A stretch of 8,050 nt of DNA from Bryobacterales bacterium (lineage in GTDB: Bacteria; Acidobacteriota; Terriglobia; Bryobacterales; Bryobacteraceae), in the NCBI GenBank assembly GCA_003487005.1, contig DNFG01000459.1:1-8050 (forward strand), given 5' to 3'. The notes under the pieces are model-generated. The model was not told the origin of the DNA and did not search any database. It saw only the letters and a program-made list of their open reading frames with translations. Shown here piece by piece: positions 1-5,288 of this stretch. A program made the position numbers and the translations under genes. Each line of letters starts with the position of its first letter. The first letter of the stretch is position 1.

Positions 1-144
1 TTCTCGCTCGATATGCTGAACGCCACCAACCACACCAACTTTGGCGGGCCGAACCTCGACCCCACCAGCGGCAACTTCGGCCGCGTCACTTCCCAGCGCG
101 GCCTCCCCCGCGTTCTCCAGTTCAATCTCCGTGTCGACTTCTAG
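1..144 (+). CDS. TonB-dependent receptor-like outer-membrane protein, C-terminal fragment
   Basis: This is the last 47 codons of a gene that enters from the left edge, in frame 1, ending with TAG at 142-144. The peptide begins FSLDMLNATNHTNFGGPN, continues with a GNFGRVTS segment and ends LQFNLRVDF. A 'N-x-x-NH-x-NFG-x-PN ... FGR(I/V)TS ... PR-x-(I/L)QF-x-L-x-x-F' tail is typical of the large carboxypeptidase-regulatory-domain/TonB-dependent receptors abundant in Acidobacteriota. The final phenylalanine is the usual C-terminal signature of beta-barrel outer-membrane proteins recognised by the BAM complex. The substrate cannot be told from this fragment. A hairpin lies 23 bases past the stop. 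Codons end mostly in C, unlike the G-ending preference of the ffh operon further right. Family assignment is good; the specific function is unknown. Confidence 0.82.
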   Translation, partial: FSLDMLNATNHTNFGGPNLDPTSGNFGRVTSQRGLPRVLQFNLRVDF

Positions 145-167
145 ATTGTCTGGAAATTCTGTACAAA

Positions 168-189
168 AGGCGGGCCTGCTGGCCCGCCT
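168..189. terminator. GC-rich hairpin after the receptor gene, possible terminator
   Basis: Positions 168-176 (AGGCGGGCC) pair perfectly with 181-189 around a 4-base loop (TGCT), giving a 9-bp stem. It begins 23 bases after the receptor stop codon, a usual place for a terminator. On the + strand the stem is followed by C-rich sequence rather than a T run. On the - strand it is followed by TTTTGT, so in intrinsic-terminator terms it is better formed for leftward transcripts. It could act in both directions. The hairpin is certain; its function is inferred. Confidence 0.5.
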
Positions 190-199
190 CCCCAAGTTC

Positions 200-213
200 G
201 AACCTTCGGGTTC
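200..213 (+). other. Small UUCG-tetraloop hairpin in the intergenic spacer
   Basis: GAACC (200-204) pairs with GGTTC (209-213) around TTCG (205-208). A 5-bp stem closed by a UUCG tetraloop is short but unusually stable as RNA. It lies 11 bases after the larger hairpin at 168-189 and may strengthen it as a double 3'-end structure for the receptor mRNA. It is not part of a recognisable tRNA or known ncRNA. Confidence 0.35.
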
Positions 214-289
214 ACCGGTTCAACCTGCATGCGGCGCTTTGTATTAAAGCCCGCTAAAGACAGGCTCTGAGTACTACTCCTGAAAGCAC

Positions 290-319
290 TTGCGGCCACG
301 CACCTGCGCCCCCTAAACT
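290..319 (+). promoter_or_regulatory. Possible sigma-70-type promoter of the SnoaL-like gene, leaderless arrangement
   Basis: A TTGCGG element (290-295) and TAAACT (314-319) are separated by 18 bases. The -10 keeps the key T, A, A and T positions of TATAAT. The ATG at 325 lies only 5 bases after it, so the predicted transcription start falls at or next to the start codon. No Shine-Dalgarno sequence precedes the ATG, which fits a leaderless mRNA. The elements are weak matches, so this is tentative. Confidence 0.3.
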
Positions 320-324
320 GGGCC

Positions 325-750
325 ATGCGCTGGCCGCAGATTTTTTTCCTCTTCCCCCTCCTCCTCCCCGCCGCCCCCCCGGAAGCCGAACTTCGCGCCC
401 TGATGGACGCCAAGCAACAAGCCTGGAACCGCGGCGATATCCCCGCTTTCATGGCCGCCTATGAAAAGGCCCCCGAAATCACCTTCCTCGGCGCCTCCGG
501 CATCACCCGCGGCCATCAAGCTGTCCTCGAACGCTATCAGAAGAACTACTCCACGCGCGAAAAGATGGGCAAATTGACCTTCCAGATCGACGAAATCCGC
601 GCTCTTGGCACGGATACAGCCCTTCTGCTGGGCCGTTTCGCGCTCGAACGCAGCGAATCGGCCGGAGGCCCCTCCTCCGGCCGATTCACCCTCGTCTGGA
701 AGAAAACGGCGGCAGGCTGGCGCATCGTGCACGACCACACCAGCCCGTAA
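325..750 (+). CDS. Exported SnoaL-like / DUF4440 (NTF2 superfamily) protein
   Basis: A 141-residue protein. Residues 1-18 (MRWPQIFFLFPLLLPAAP) look like a Sec signal peptide with a hydrophobic core at about 5-17 and no lipobox, so the product is probably periplasmic. The rest matches the cone-shaped NTF2/SnoaL fold of the DUF4440 group: an N-terminal helix with 'LMDAKQQAWNRGD' (27-38), then 'GHQAVLERYQKNY' (63-75), then beta strands ending 'FTLVWKKTAAGWRIVHDHTS' (121-140), the usual C-terminal signature. Members of this group bind small molecules or are orphan cyclase/isomerase-like proteins; no catalytic role can be assigned. The ATG has no Shine-Dalgarno sequence. The stop TAA is 5 bases from the stop of the convergent yqhD gene. 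A 14-bp perfect inverted repeat (655-687) lies inside the coding sequence, in a loop-like segment (about residues 110-121). Codons are strongly C-ending. Confidence 0.8.
   Translation: MRWPQIFFLFPLLLPAAPPEAELRALMDAKQQAWNRGDIPAFMAAYEKAPEITFLGASGITRGHQAVLERYQKNYSTREKMGKLTFQIDEIRALGTDTALLLGRFALERSESAGGPSSGRFTLVWKKTAAGWRIVHDHTSP
655..687. repeat. 14-bp perfect inverted repeat inside the SnoaL-like gene
   Basis: GAATCGGCCGGAGG (655-668) is exactly reverse-complementary to 674-687, with a 5-base loop (CCCCT, 669-673). It lies about 60 bases before the end of the SnoaL-like gene and about 70 bases beyond the stop codon of the oppositely transcribed yqhD. That is where a leftward transcript would need a 3'-end structure, because the two genes leave only 5 bases between them. 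Neither side has a T run, so it is not a classical intrinsic terminator. It might stabilise 3' ends, slow RNA polymerase or be a protein-binding site. The repeat is certain; its role is inferred. Confidence 0.6.
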
Positions 751-755
751 CTGCT

Positions 756-1919
756 TCACGCTGCAAGGCTGAGCGCCAGAATCTCCCGGACCCGCGCCGG
801 CGTCACCTCGCCGCGCTCCCCGATCTTCGCCATCCCGCGATTTTCGAGCTTTCCGGCCACGGTTTCGGGCGTTTCTGGCGCGATATTGTCGTACTTCGAG
901 AGCTTCGTGGGGATCCCCAGCGACTCGTAGAACGCCTCCGTCCGCCGGATCGCCGCCTCGGCCTTCTCTTCGGCAGTCCCCTCGCGGATGTCCCAAACCC
1001 GCTCCGCGAACTGAGCTAACTTCTCCAGTTTCTGTGCTTTCTGGACACGCAGCAGGTGCGGCAAGACCACCGCGAGTGTCCGGGCGTGATCGATTCCATA
1101 CAAAGCCGTCAGTTCGTGCCCGATCATGTGGGTGGACCAATCCTGGGGGACGCCCGCGCCGATCAGGCCGTTCAGGGCCATGGTGGCGGACCAGACAAAC
1201 ACCGCCCGGGCCTCGTAATTCGTAGGATCAGCAAGAGTTTTGGGTCCAACCTCGAGCAGGGTCCGGAGAATCGACTCGGCGAAACGGTCTTGCAGCGCCG
1301 CGCCCGCCGGGAAGGTCAGATACTGCTCGCAAACGTGGGTGAAGGCGTCCGCGACGCCGTTCGCAACCTGTTTCAAAGGCAGCGAAAACGTCGTTTCCGG
1401 GTCCAGAACCGCGAACTTGGGGTACACTTTGGGGCTTCCGAAGGCCAGTTTTTCGCCGGTTTCACGCCTGCTGATGACCGCGAAGGTGTTCGATTCCGAC
1501 CCCGTTGCGGGCAGAGTCAGGATCGAAGCGAGCGGCGTGGCGCTCTTCACTTCGGCGCCCTTGGTCAGAATGTCCCAGGGTTCGCCGTCGAATTCGGCCG
1601 CCGCGGCGATGAATTTGGTCCCGTCGAGCACCGAACCGCCGCCCACGGCGAGGATCAGGTCGATCTTTTCGCGGCGGACGATCTCGACGGCCCGCATCAG
1701 GGTGGTGTACTCGGGATTCGGCTCAATGCCCCAGAATTCAGTGACTTGGCGGCCATCGAGGGCCTTCATGGTCTGCTCGTAAACGCCGTTGGCCTTGATG
1801 CTGCCGCCGCCGGCGGTCAGCAGAACGCGCGCGTCCGCCGGAATGTGCGCCGCGATCGCGGCAATCTGTCCTTTGCCAAACAGGATGTGCGTGGGGTTGT
1901 AGAATTCGAAGTTCTGCAT
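756..1919 (-). CDS. yqhD: YqhD-type iron-containing alcohol dehydrogenase / NADPH-dependent aldehyde reductase
   Basis: This is a group III metal-dependent alcohol dehydrogenase that in E. coli reduces short-chain and peroxidation-derived aldehydes with NADPH. From the ATG at 1919 it is 387 residues, the length I recall for E. coli YqhD, and it aligns almost without gaps: N-terminal MQNFEFYNPTHILFGKG, cofactor loops GGGS (37-40) and AVGGGSVLDGTKF (91-103), LPATGSESN (136-144). The metal ligands are visible as D191 and H195 in 'VADAFTHVCEQY', H264 in 'WSTHMIGHE' and H278 in 'GIDHART'. A GTG at 1940 would add seven residues (MGSGPTS); the family N-terminus favours 1919, although the better Shine-Dalgarno (GGAAG, 4 bases upstream) belongs to the GTG. 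A palindrome abuts the ATG. The gene lies 22 bases after the anti-sigma gene on the same strand, suggesting co-transcription and a role in a stress response. The cytoplasmic location and NADPH use are inferred from the family. Confidence 0.93.
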   Translation of the reverse strand: MQNFEFYNPTHILFGKGQIAAIAAHIPADARVLLTAGGGSIKANGVYEQTMKALDGRQVTEFWGIEPNPEYTTLMRAVEIVRREKIDLILAVGGGSVLDGTKFIAAAAEFDGEPWDILTKGAEVKSATPLASILTLPATGSESNTFAVISRRETGEKLAFGSPKVYPKFAVLDPETTFSLPLKQVANGVADAFTHVCEQYLTFPAGAALQDRFAESILRTLLEVGPKTLADPTNYEARAVFVWSATMALNGLIGAGVPQDWSTHMIGHELTALYGIDHARTLAVVLPHLLRVQKAQKLEKLAQFAERVWDIREGTAEEKAEAAIRRTEAFYESLGIPTKLSKYDNIAPETPETVAGKLENRGMAKIGERGEVTPARVREILALSLAA

Positions 1920-1937
1920 GGAAGTGGGTCCACTTCC
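1920..1937. promoter_or_regulatory. Palindrome immediately upstream of the yqhD ATG
   Basis: GGAAGTGG (1920-1927) and CCACTTCC (1930-1937) form an 8-bp inverted repeat with a 2-base spacer, directly abutting the ATG at 1917-1919 and lying downstream of the alternative GTG (1938-1940). As DNA it resembles an operator for a dimeric regulator. As RNA it would fold over the translation-initiation region and take in the GGAAG that could serve as the ribosome-binding site. The palindrome is seen; the function is inferred. Confidence 0.4.
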
Positions 1938-1941
1938 CACT

Positions 1942-2370
1942 TTACTTCCGCGAAGAAGCCAGCAGGAGGGCGGACCCCGCCGAGACGGCGAGAACGCCGC
2001 CGGCGATGCCGGCAGTCAGGCTCAGCGAAGGAGCGACCGTGGAAAGCCAGACGAACACAGCGACGCAGGCGGAGCCGAACAGGACGCCCGCGGCGCGTTC
2101 AGCGATAACGAGGGGGCGCAGCGCCCGGGCGCGTTTTTCGCGGCGGGCCCGGAGTTCGAGGCGCCACCACATCAGGCCGGCTTCAGGCACAGTGGCGGCC
2201 GGGTCCTCGCCGCTCTGGAGGAAAGCGGCGACGGCCATCGTTTCGGCGCAGGCTTCGCAACCGGCGGCGTGTTCGCGCAGTTCCGCGCTCCACAGGCCGG
2301 AACGGACGGCGCGGGCGATGTCCTGCTCTCTTTCACAGCCAGCCGGGTTCATCTTCTTCATCCTAAGCAT
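1942..2370 (-). CDS. Zinc-finger anti-sigma factor, membrane-anchored
   Basis: A 142-residue protein with an N-terminal zf-HC2 / ZAS-type signature: C12 followed by H34-x3-C38-x2-C41 (HAAGCEAC). This is the zinc-binding anti-sigma domain that sequesters an ECF sigma factor. After a charged linker (RLELRARREKRARALR, 70-85) come two hydrophobic segments, about 94-113 and 116-138, so the protein is probably anchored in the inner membrane with the zinc domain in the cytoplasm. The charged patch before the first segment fits the positive-inside rule. It starts inside the sigma gene, overlapping it by 8 bases, with a strong ribosome-binding site, which implies coupled synthesis of sigma and anti-sigma. 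No periplasmic sensor domain is visible, and the loop between the two segments is tiny, so the signal may be sensed in the membrane or cytoplasm. The identity of the partner is inferred from adjacency. Confidence 0.8.
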   Translation of the reverse strand: MLRMKKMNPAGCEREQDIARAVRSGLWSAELREHAAGCEACAETMAVAAFLQSGEDPAATVPEAGLMWWRLELRARREKRARALRPLVIAERAAGVLFGSACVAVFVWLSTVAPSLSLTAGIAGGVLAVSAGSALLLASSRK

Positions 2371-2890
2371 GTTTTTCCCTCCGGAGGAAGGCCGCCAGTT
2401 TCTGGCGGACGCGGTAGAGCAGGGGCCGGATGCTGGCTTCCTTCAATCCGGTGATGGAAGCGATCTCGCGGTGGCTGGCGCCCTCGACGTAAGCGAGCCA
2501 GACCAGTTCGCGTTCGCGGGGTTCGATGCCGGCGAGGGCCTTACGCACATCGGCGGCGGCATCGATCCCGGAGGACTGGCAGGCGCCGCCGTGATCTTCC
2601 AGGGGGACATCCGTGTGCCGGTGGCGGCGGAAGTGGTCGCGAACGAGGTTGGTAGCGATCCTGAAGAGATAGTTTTTCTGTCCGGCGCGGTCCATTTCGG
2701 GCAGTTCGGCGCGGAGGAAGCGGTAATAGCTTTCCTGGAGCAGGTCGTCGGCGGTGGCGGCGTTGCCGGTAGTCCGGACGAGGAAGGACTTCACCGGACC
2801 GGCAGTGAAGGCATAGAACTCACGAAATTCGCTCTCGGTCATGGAGAGCCTTTCGGGACGGGCCATCGCGAGTTCAAAGGCATTCGTCAT
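2363..2890 (-). CDS. ECF-type RNA polymerase sigma factor
   Basis: A small sigma factor with only regions 2 and 4. Region 2 runs from 'FREFYAFTAGPVKSFLV' through 'ATADDLLQESYYRFLRA' (core-binding helix) to 'QKNYLFRIATNLVRDHFRRHR', the promoter -10 recognition and melting part. Region 4 is 'ALAGIEPRERELVWLAYVEGASHREIASITGLKEASIRPLLYRVRQKL', with the helix-turn-helix recognising the -35. There is no long C-terminal extension. Start choice is uncertain. An ATG at 2890 is given here (175 residues). A GTG at 2905 has GAGG 10 bases upstream, and an ATG at 2842 has AAAGG 6 bases upstream; all leave both sigma regions intact. It overlaps the anti-sigma gene by 8 bases and follows the small membrane protein gene by 28 bases, making a co-directional unit. 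ECF factors usually autoregulate, but I could not identify a convincing ECF promoter upstream. Confidence 0.9.
   Translation of the reverse strand: MTNAFELAMARPERLSMTESEFREFYAFTAGPVKSFLVRTTGNAATADDLLQESYYRFLRAELPEMDRAGQKNYLFRIATNLVRDHFRRHRHTDVPLEDHGGACQSSGIDAAADVRKALAGIEPRERELVWLAYVEGASHREIASITGLKEASIRPLLYRVRQKLAAFLRREKHA
2377..2382 (-). promoter_or_regulatory. Shine-Dalgarno fixing the anti-sigma start
   Basis: On the - strand GGAGGG is followed by a 6-base spacer (AAAAAC) and the ATG at 2370. It is one of the strongest ribosome-binding sites in the window and lies wholly within the last codons of the sigma gene. It selects the ATG at 2370 over the in-frame ATGs at 2361 and 2352. Confidence 0.7.
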
Positions 2891-2918
2891 GGGCAGTTCT
2901 AGCACAACGCGGCCGCCT

Positions 2919-3386
2919 CTACACGGCGTCGGACTTGGCGCCGTCGACCAGACCGAGGTGCCGCGACAGTCCGTAAGCGGCGCCGCCGGCCAGCAGCAGG
3001 CCCCCGCCGGCGGCGAGAGTGAGCGTGCCGGCGACCATCAGGACCTCCTGGGCTTCGCCGTGGAACATCCGGCCCAGCCACAGCAGAGCGCCGCCGACCA
3101 CGGAGCCGATGATGCCGAACTGAACAGCGTTCAGGATGCGGGAGTAAGCGGCGGGCTGTTCGGGAGCCTCGGTCCGGAGCAGGTTCATTCCGGATTCGGA
3201 TTGAAGGTAGGCGACGAGTTCGGGGCTGGAGCCGAACTTGTCGATCAACTTCGTGTAGATTTCGGCTTGCAGCCGGTCGGATTTCGCCCGGCGGATGTTG
3301 TCGAGCAGGGAACGGATGATGGTGACCACGCTGAGGGCAACGGTCCCGATCATGATGGGGATGGCGATGAATTCGCCTGAATGCAT
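2919..3386 (-). CDS. Small three-TM membrane protein upstream of the sigma factor
   Basis: A 155-residue protein not assignable to a named family. Hydrophobic segments are at about 7-28 (IAIPIMIGTVALSVVTIIRS), 87-105 (AVQFGIIGSVVGGALLWLG) and 114-139 (a Gly/Ala/Leu-rich stretch). Between the first two lies a soluble, charged region (29-82) containing 'RRAKSDRLQAEIYTKLIDKFGSSPELVAYLQSE', which looks like two amphipathic helices. I recall similar small proteins with a 'KL(L/I)D-(K/R)-FGSS-x-ELVAYLQ' core in Acidobacteria, but that is memory and was not searched. The ATG is supported by AGGAGAG 4 bases upstream. As the first gene of the leftward cluster it may help sense or transmit the membrane signal to the sigma/anti-sigma pair, or it may be a regulon member; neither can be decided here. 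The Gly/Ala-rich third segment also produces a long GC-rich inverted repeat in the DNA that is probably only compositional. Confidence 0.7.
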   Translation of the reverse strand: MHSGEFIAIPIMIGTVALSVVTIIRSLLDNIRRAKSDRLQAEIYTKLIDKFGSSPELVAYLQSESGMNLLRTEAPEQPAAYSRILNAVQFGIIGSVVGGALLWLGRMFHGEAQEVLMVAGTLTLAAGGGLLLAGGAAYGLSRHLGLVDGAKSDAV

Positions 3387-3477
3387 GGGTCTCTCCTTTT
3401 CTCAGGGGGACGCTGTCGTCCGGTTTCAATCGCTACAACGCGTCCCGGTGGCGGAATGTGAACAGTCCGGATTTCGT

Positions 3478-3506
3478 TTGGAGGGGATTCGCCGTCCTGT
3501 TATACT
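3478..3506 (+). promoter_or_regulatory. Sigma-70-like promoter for the ffh operon
   Basis: TTGGAG (3478-3483) and TATACT (3501-3506) are separated by exactly 17 bases, in the 175-base divergent spacer. The -10 differs from consensus at one base. Transcription would start near 3513, giving a leader of about 50 bases before ffh. It is the best promoter match in the window. Confidence 0.6.
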
Positions 3507-3561
3507 GGGAAATGCTGCTCAGGCGGGAGTGTGCCCGTGTGCGTGGCGTTGATACCGTCCC

Positions 3562-4914
3562 ATGTTTGATTCGCTGAGTGACAAACTCCAGCGGGTTTTC
3601 AAGAACCTGCGCGGGGAAGGCAAGCTGACGGCCGAGAATATGGAGGCCGCCCTGAAGGAGATCCGCGTGGCTCTCCTGGAGGCGGACGTCCACTTCAAGG
3701 TCGTGAAGACCTTCATGGCCGCGGTGCGCGAAAAGGCGATGGGCCAGGAGGTCCTGAACAGTTTCACGCCGGCGCAGCAGGTGATCAAGATCGTCAAGGA
3801 CGAGATGATCACGGTGCTGGGCACGCACGCGTCGCGTCTGCGGACGGCGTCGCAGCCGCCGACGGTGATCATGATCGTCGGGTTGCAGGGCTCGGGCAAG
3901 ACGACATCGACGGGCAAGCTGGCGAAGTATCTGTCGAAGAACGGGCACCGCCCGCTGGTGGTGTCGGTGGACGTGTACCGTCCGGCGGCGCGGAAGCAGT
4001 TGTCGGTGGTGGCCGGGCAGGTCAACATTCCGGTTTACGAAGGCACGGCGGAGGAGACGAAGCCGCTGCAGTTGGCGAAGTCGGCAAAGCGCCAGGCGGA
4101 AATCACGGGCCGGGACTTGATTCTGGTGGACACCGCGGGCCGTTTGCACATCGACGACGAGTTGATGGTGGAGTTGCAGGAGCTGAAAGAGGCCCTGAAC
4201 CCGACCGAGATCCTGTTCGTGGCCGACGCGATGACGGGACAGGACGCAGTGAAGAGCGCGGACGAGTTCCACAAGCGTTTGGGCATCACGGGCGTGGTGC
4301 TGACGAAGATGGACGGCGATGCCCGCGGTGGCGCGGCGCTGTCGATCCGGCACATTACGGGTCAGCCGCTCAAGTTTGTCGGCACGGGCGAGAAACTGGA
4401 CGCGATTGAAGCGTTCCATCCGGATCGGGTGGCGTCGCGGATTCTCGGCATGGGCGACGTGCTGAGCTTCATCGAGAAGATGGAGCAGAACATCGACCAG
4501 AAGAAGGCGGAGGAGATGCAGCGGAAGCTGATCACCGACGACTTCACGCTGGAGGATTTCCGGGATCAGTTGAAGCAGTTGCGGAAGCTGGGACCGCTGG
4601 AATCGCTGCTTGGGATGATGCCCCAGGTGGGGCCGATGAAGCAGTTGAAGGATGTGAAAGTGGACGAGAAGGAGTTGACCCGCGTCGTGGCGATCATCGA
4701 TTCGATGACGCCGAGAGAGCGGGCCAACCACATGTTGATCAACGGCGCGCGGCGCCGCCGGATCGCCCGGGGCAGCGGCACCACGGTGACCGATGTCAAC
4801 AATCTGCTAAAGCAGTACGGGCAGGCCCGGAAGATGATGAAATCAATGTCGGGCGGTCTGCTCGGCAAAAAAATGGGTAAATTCAAGCTGCCGTTTGCGA
4901 ATCCGTTCCAATAG
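3562..4914 (+). CDS. ffh: Signal recognition particle GTPase Ffh
   Basis: Ffh is the protein of the bacterial signal recognition particle. It binds 4.5S RNA and hydrophobic nascent signal sequences and hands ribosomes to FtsY at the inner membrane. The 450 residues are the usual length. The N domain (about 1-85) begins MFDSLSDKLQRVFKNLRG. The G domain carries GLQGSGKTT (107-115, P-loop), DVYRPAA (137-143), DTAGR (190-194), TKMDGDARGG (248-257) and a closing G-x-GEK (274-278). The M domain (about 296-435) has methionine-rich helices and the RNA-binding 'RRRRIARGSGTTV' (397-409). The start is fixed by an in-frame TGA at 3550-3552, just 9 bases before the ATG. No clear Shine-Dalgarno is present. 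It is the first gene of the rightward operon, 56 bases before rpsP. Confidence 0.98.
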   Translation: MFDSLSDKLQRVFKNLRGEGKLTAENMEAALKEIRVALLEADVHFKVVKTFMAAVREKAMGQEVLNSFTPAQQVIKIVKDEMITVLGTHASRLRTASQPPTVIMIVGLQGSGKTTSTGKLAKYLSKNGHRPLVVSVDVYRPAARKQLSVVAGQVNIPVYEGTAEETKPLQLAKSAKRQAEITGRDLILVDTAGRLHIDDELMVELQELKEALNPTEILFVADAMTGQDAVKSADEFHKRLGITGVVLTKMDGDARGGAALSIRHITGQPLKFVGTGEKLDAIEAFHPDRVASRILGMGDVLSFIEKMEQNIDQKKAEEMQRKLITDDFTLEDFRDQLKQLRKLGPLESLLGMMPQVGPMKQLKDVKVDEKELTRVVAIIDSMTPRERANHMLINGARRRRIARGSGTTVTDVNNLLKQYGQARKMMKSMSGGLLGKKMGKFKLPFANPFQ

Positions 4915-4970
4915 GGGCTTGCGGAGGGCAGCGAGCAAGAGATCGAGTGCAGGAGAGTTAGTCAAAAGTT

Positions 4971-5237
4971 ATGCTGATGATTCGTCTGGCGCGGTTTGGC
5001 GCCAAGAAAAAGCCCACCTACCGGGTGGTGGTGATTCAGAAGGAACGCGCCCGCGACAGCCGCGCGGTGGAGATTGTGGGTCATTACAACCCGGTGGCCG
5101 ATCCGGTGGTCTGCGAACTGCAGCACGAGCGGATCGAGCACTGGACGCGCAGCGGCGCGCAGATGTCGGACACGGTGAAGCGTCTGGTGAAGAGCTTCCC
5201 GGCGGTGGCCGCTCAGACGGAGCAGCCCGCGGCCTAA
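4971..5237 (+). CDS. rpsP: 30S ribosomal protein bS16
   Basis: An 88-residue protein matching bS16, which helps assemble the 5' domain of 16S rRNA. Diagnostic stretches are [20 protein letters not shown] (3-22), the '[14 protein letters not shown]' segment (28-41) and 'DTVKRLVKS' (67-75). The tail ([11 protein letters not shown]) is short and Ala/Gln-rich. The ATG at 4971 is used; a second ATG at 4977 would give MIRLARF and is also compatible with the family. An AGGAG (4951-4955) sits about 15 bases upstream, farther than ideal. The position between ffh and khpA-rimM-trmD-rplS is the classical arrangement of this operon. The gene ends 64 bases before khpA, with a stable hairpin in the gap. 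Confidence 0.97.
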   Translation: MLMIRLARFGAKKKPTYRVVVIQKERARDSRAVEIVGHYNPVADPVVCELQHERIEHWTRSGAQMSDTVKRLVKSFPAVAAQTEQPAA

Positions 5238-5249
5238 TGAGCCTGGGTT

Positions 5250-5267
5250 CCCGCCGGAGACGGCGGG
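5250..5267 (+). other. Hairpin with GNRA (GAGA) tetraloop between rpsP and khpA
   Basis: CCCGCCG (5250-5256) pairs with CGGCGGG (5261-5267) around GAGA, giving a 7-bp all-GC stem closed by a GNRA tetraloop. No T run follows. It begins 12 bases after the rpsP stop and ends 34 bases before the khpA ATG. It could protect the rpsP 3' end after processing or tune the expression ratio of bS16 to the downstream genes. Confidence 0.45.
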
Positions 5268-5288
5268 TGCTAGGATCAGGGCAGACTT

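Noticed and set aside
190..225. A tRNA T-arm-like GTTCGAACC motif
   Set aside because: No acceptor stem, anticodon arm or D arm can be built around it on either strand.
1056..2108. A 350-codon open frame on the + strand opposite yqhD and the end of the anti-sigma gene
   Set aside because: It is Arg/Gly/Gln-rich with no recognisable domain, while the opposite strand encodes YqhD with every metal ligand in place.
2764..2804. An interrupted inverted repeat inside the ECF sigma gene (6 + 5 bp with a bulge)
   Set aside because: It is imperfect, has a 16-base loop, lies in conserved region 2 codons and is of a kind expected by chance in GC-rich DNA.
2981..3015. A 10-bp GC inverted repeat with a 15-base loop
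   Set aside because: It falls in Gly/Ala-rich transmembrane codons (GGC/GCC repeats) that create such symmetry by composition. The loop is long and no flanking signal is present.
3408..3421. A 5-bp inverted repeat (GGACG/CGTCC) upstream of the small membrane protein gene
   Set aside because: It is too short to call an operator or structure, and no ECF-type promoter could be aligned with it.
3433..4731. A 432-codon open frame on the - strand opposite ffh
   Set aside because: The peptide is rich in Arg, His, Leu and Gln without a fold-like pattern. It arises because the codon bias of ffh leaves few stops on the opposite strand. ffh itself is certain.
4915..4970. A possible terminator or ncRNA between ffh and rpsP
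   Set aside because: Only a weak 6-bp stem with one G-U pair is found and no T run. The gap fits an ordinary intra-operon spacer.
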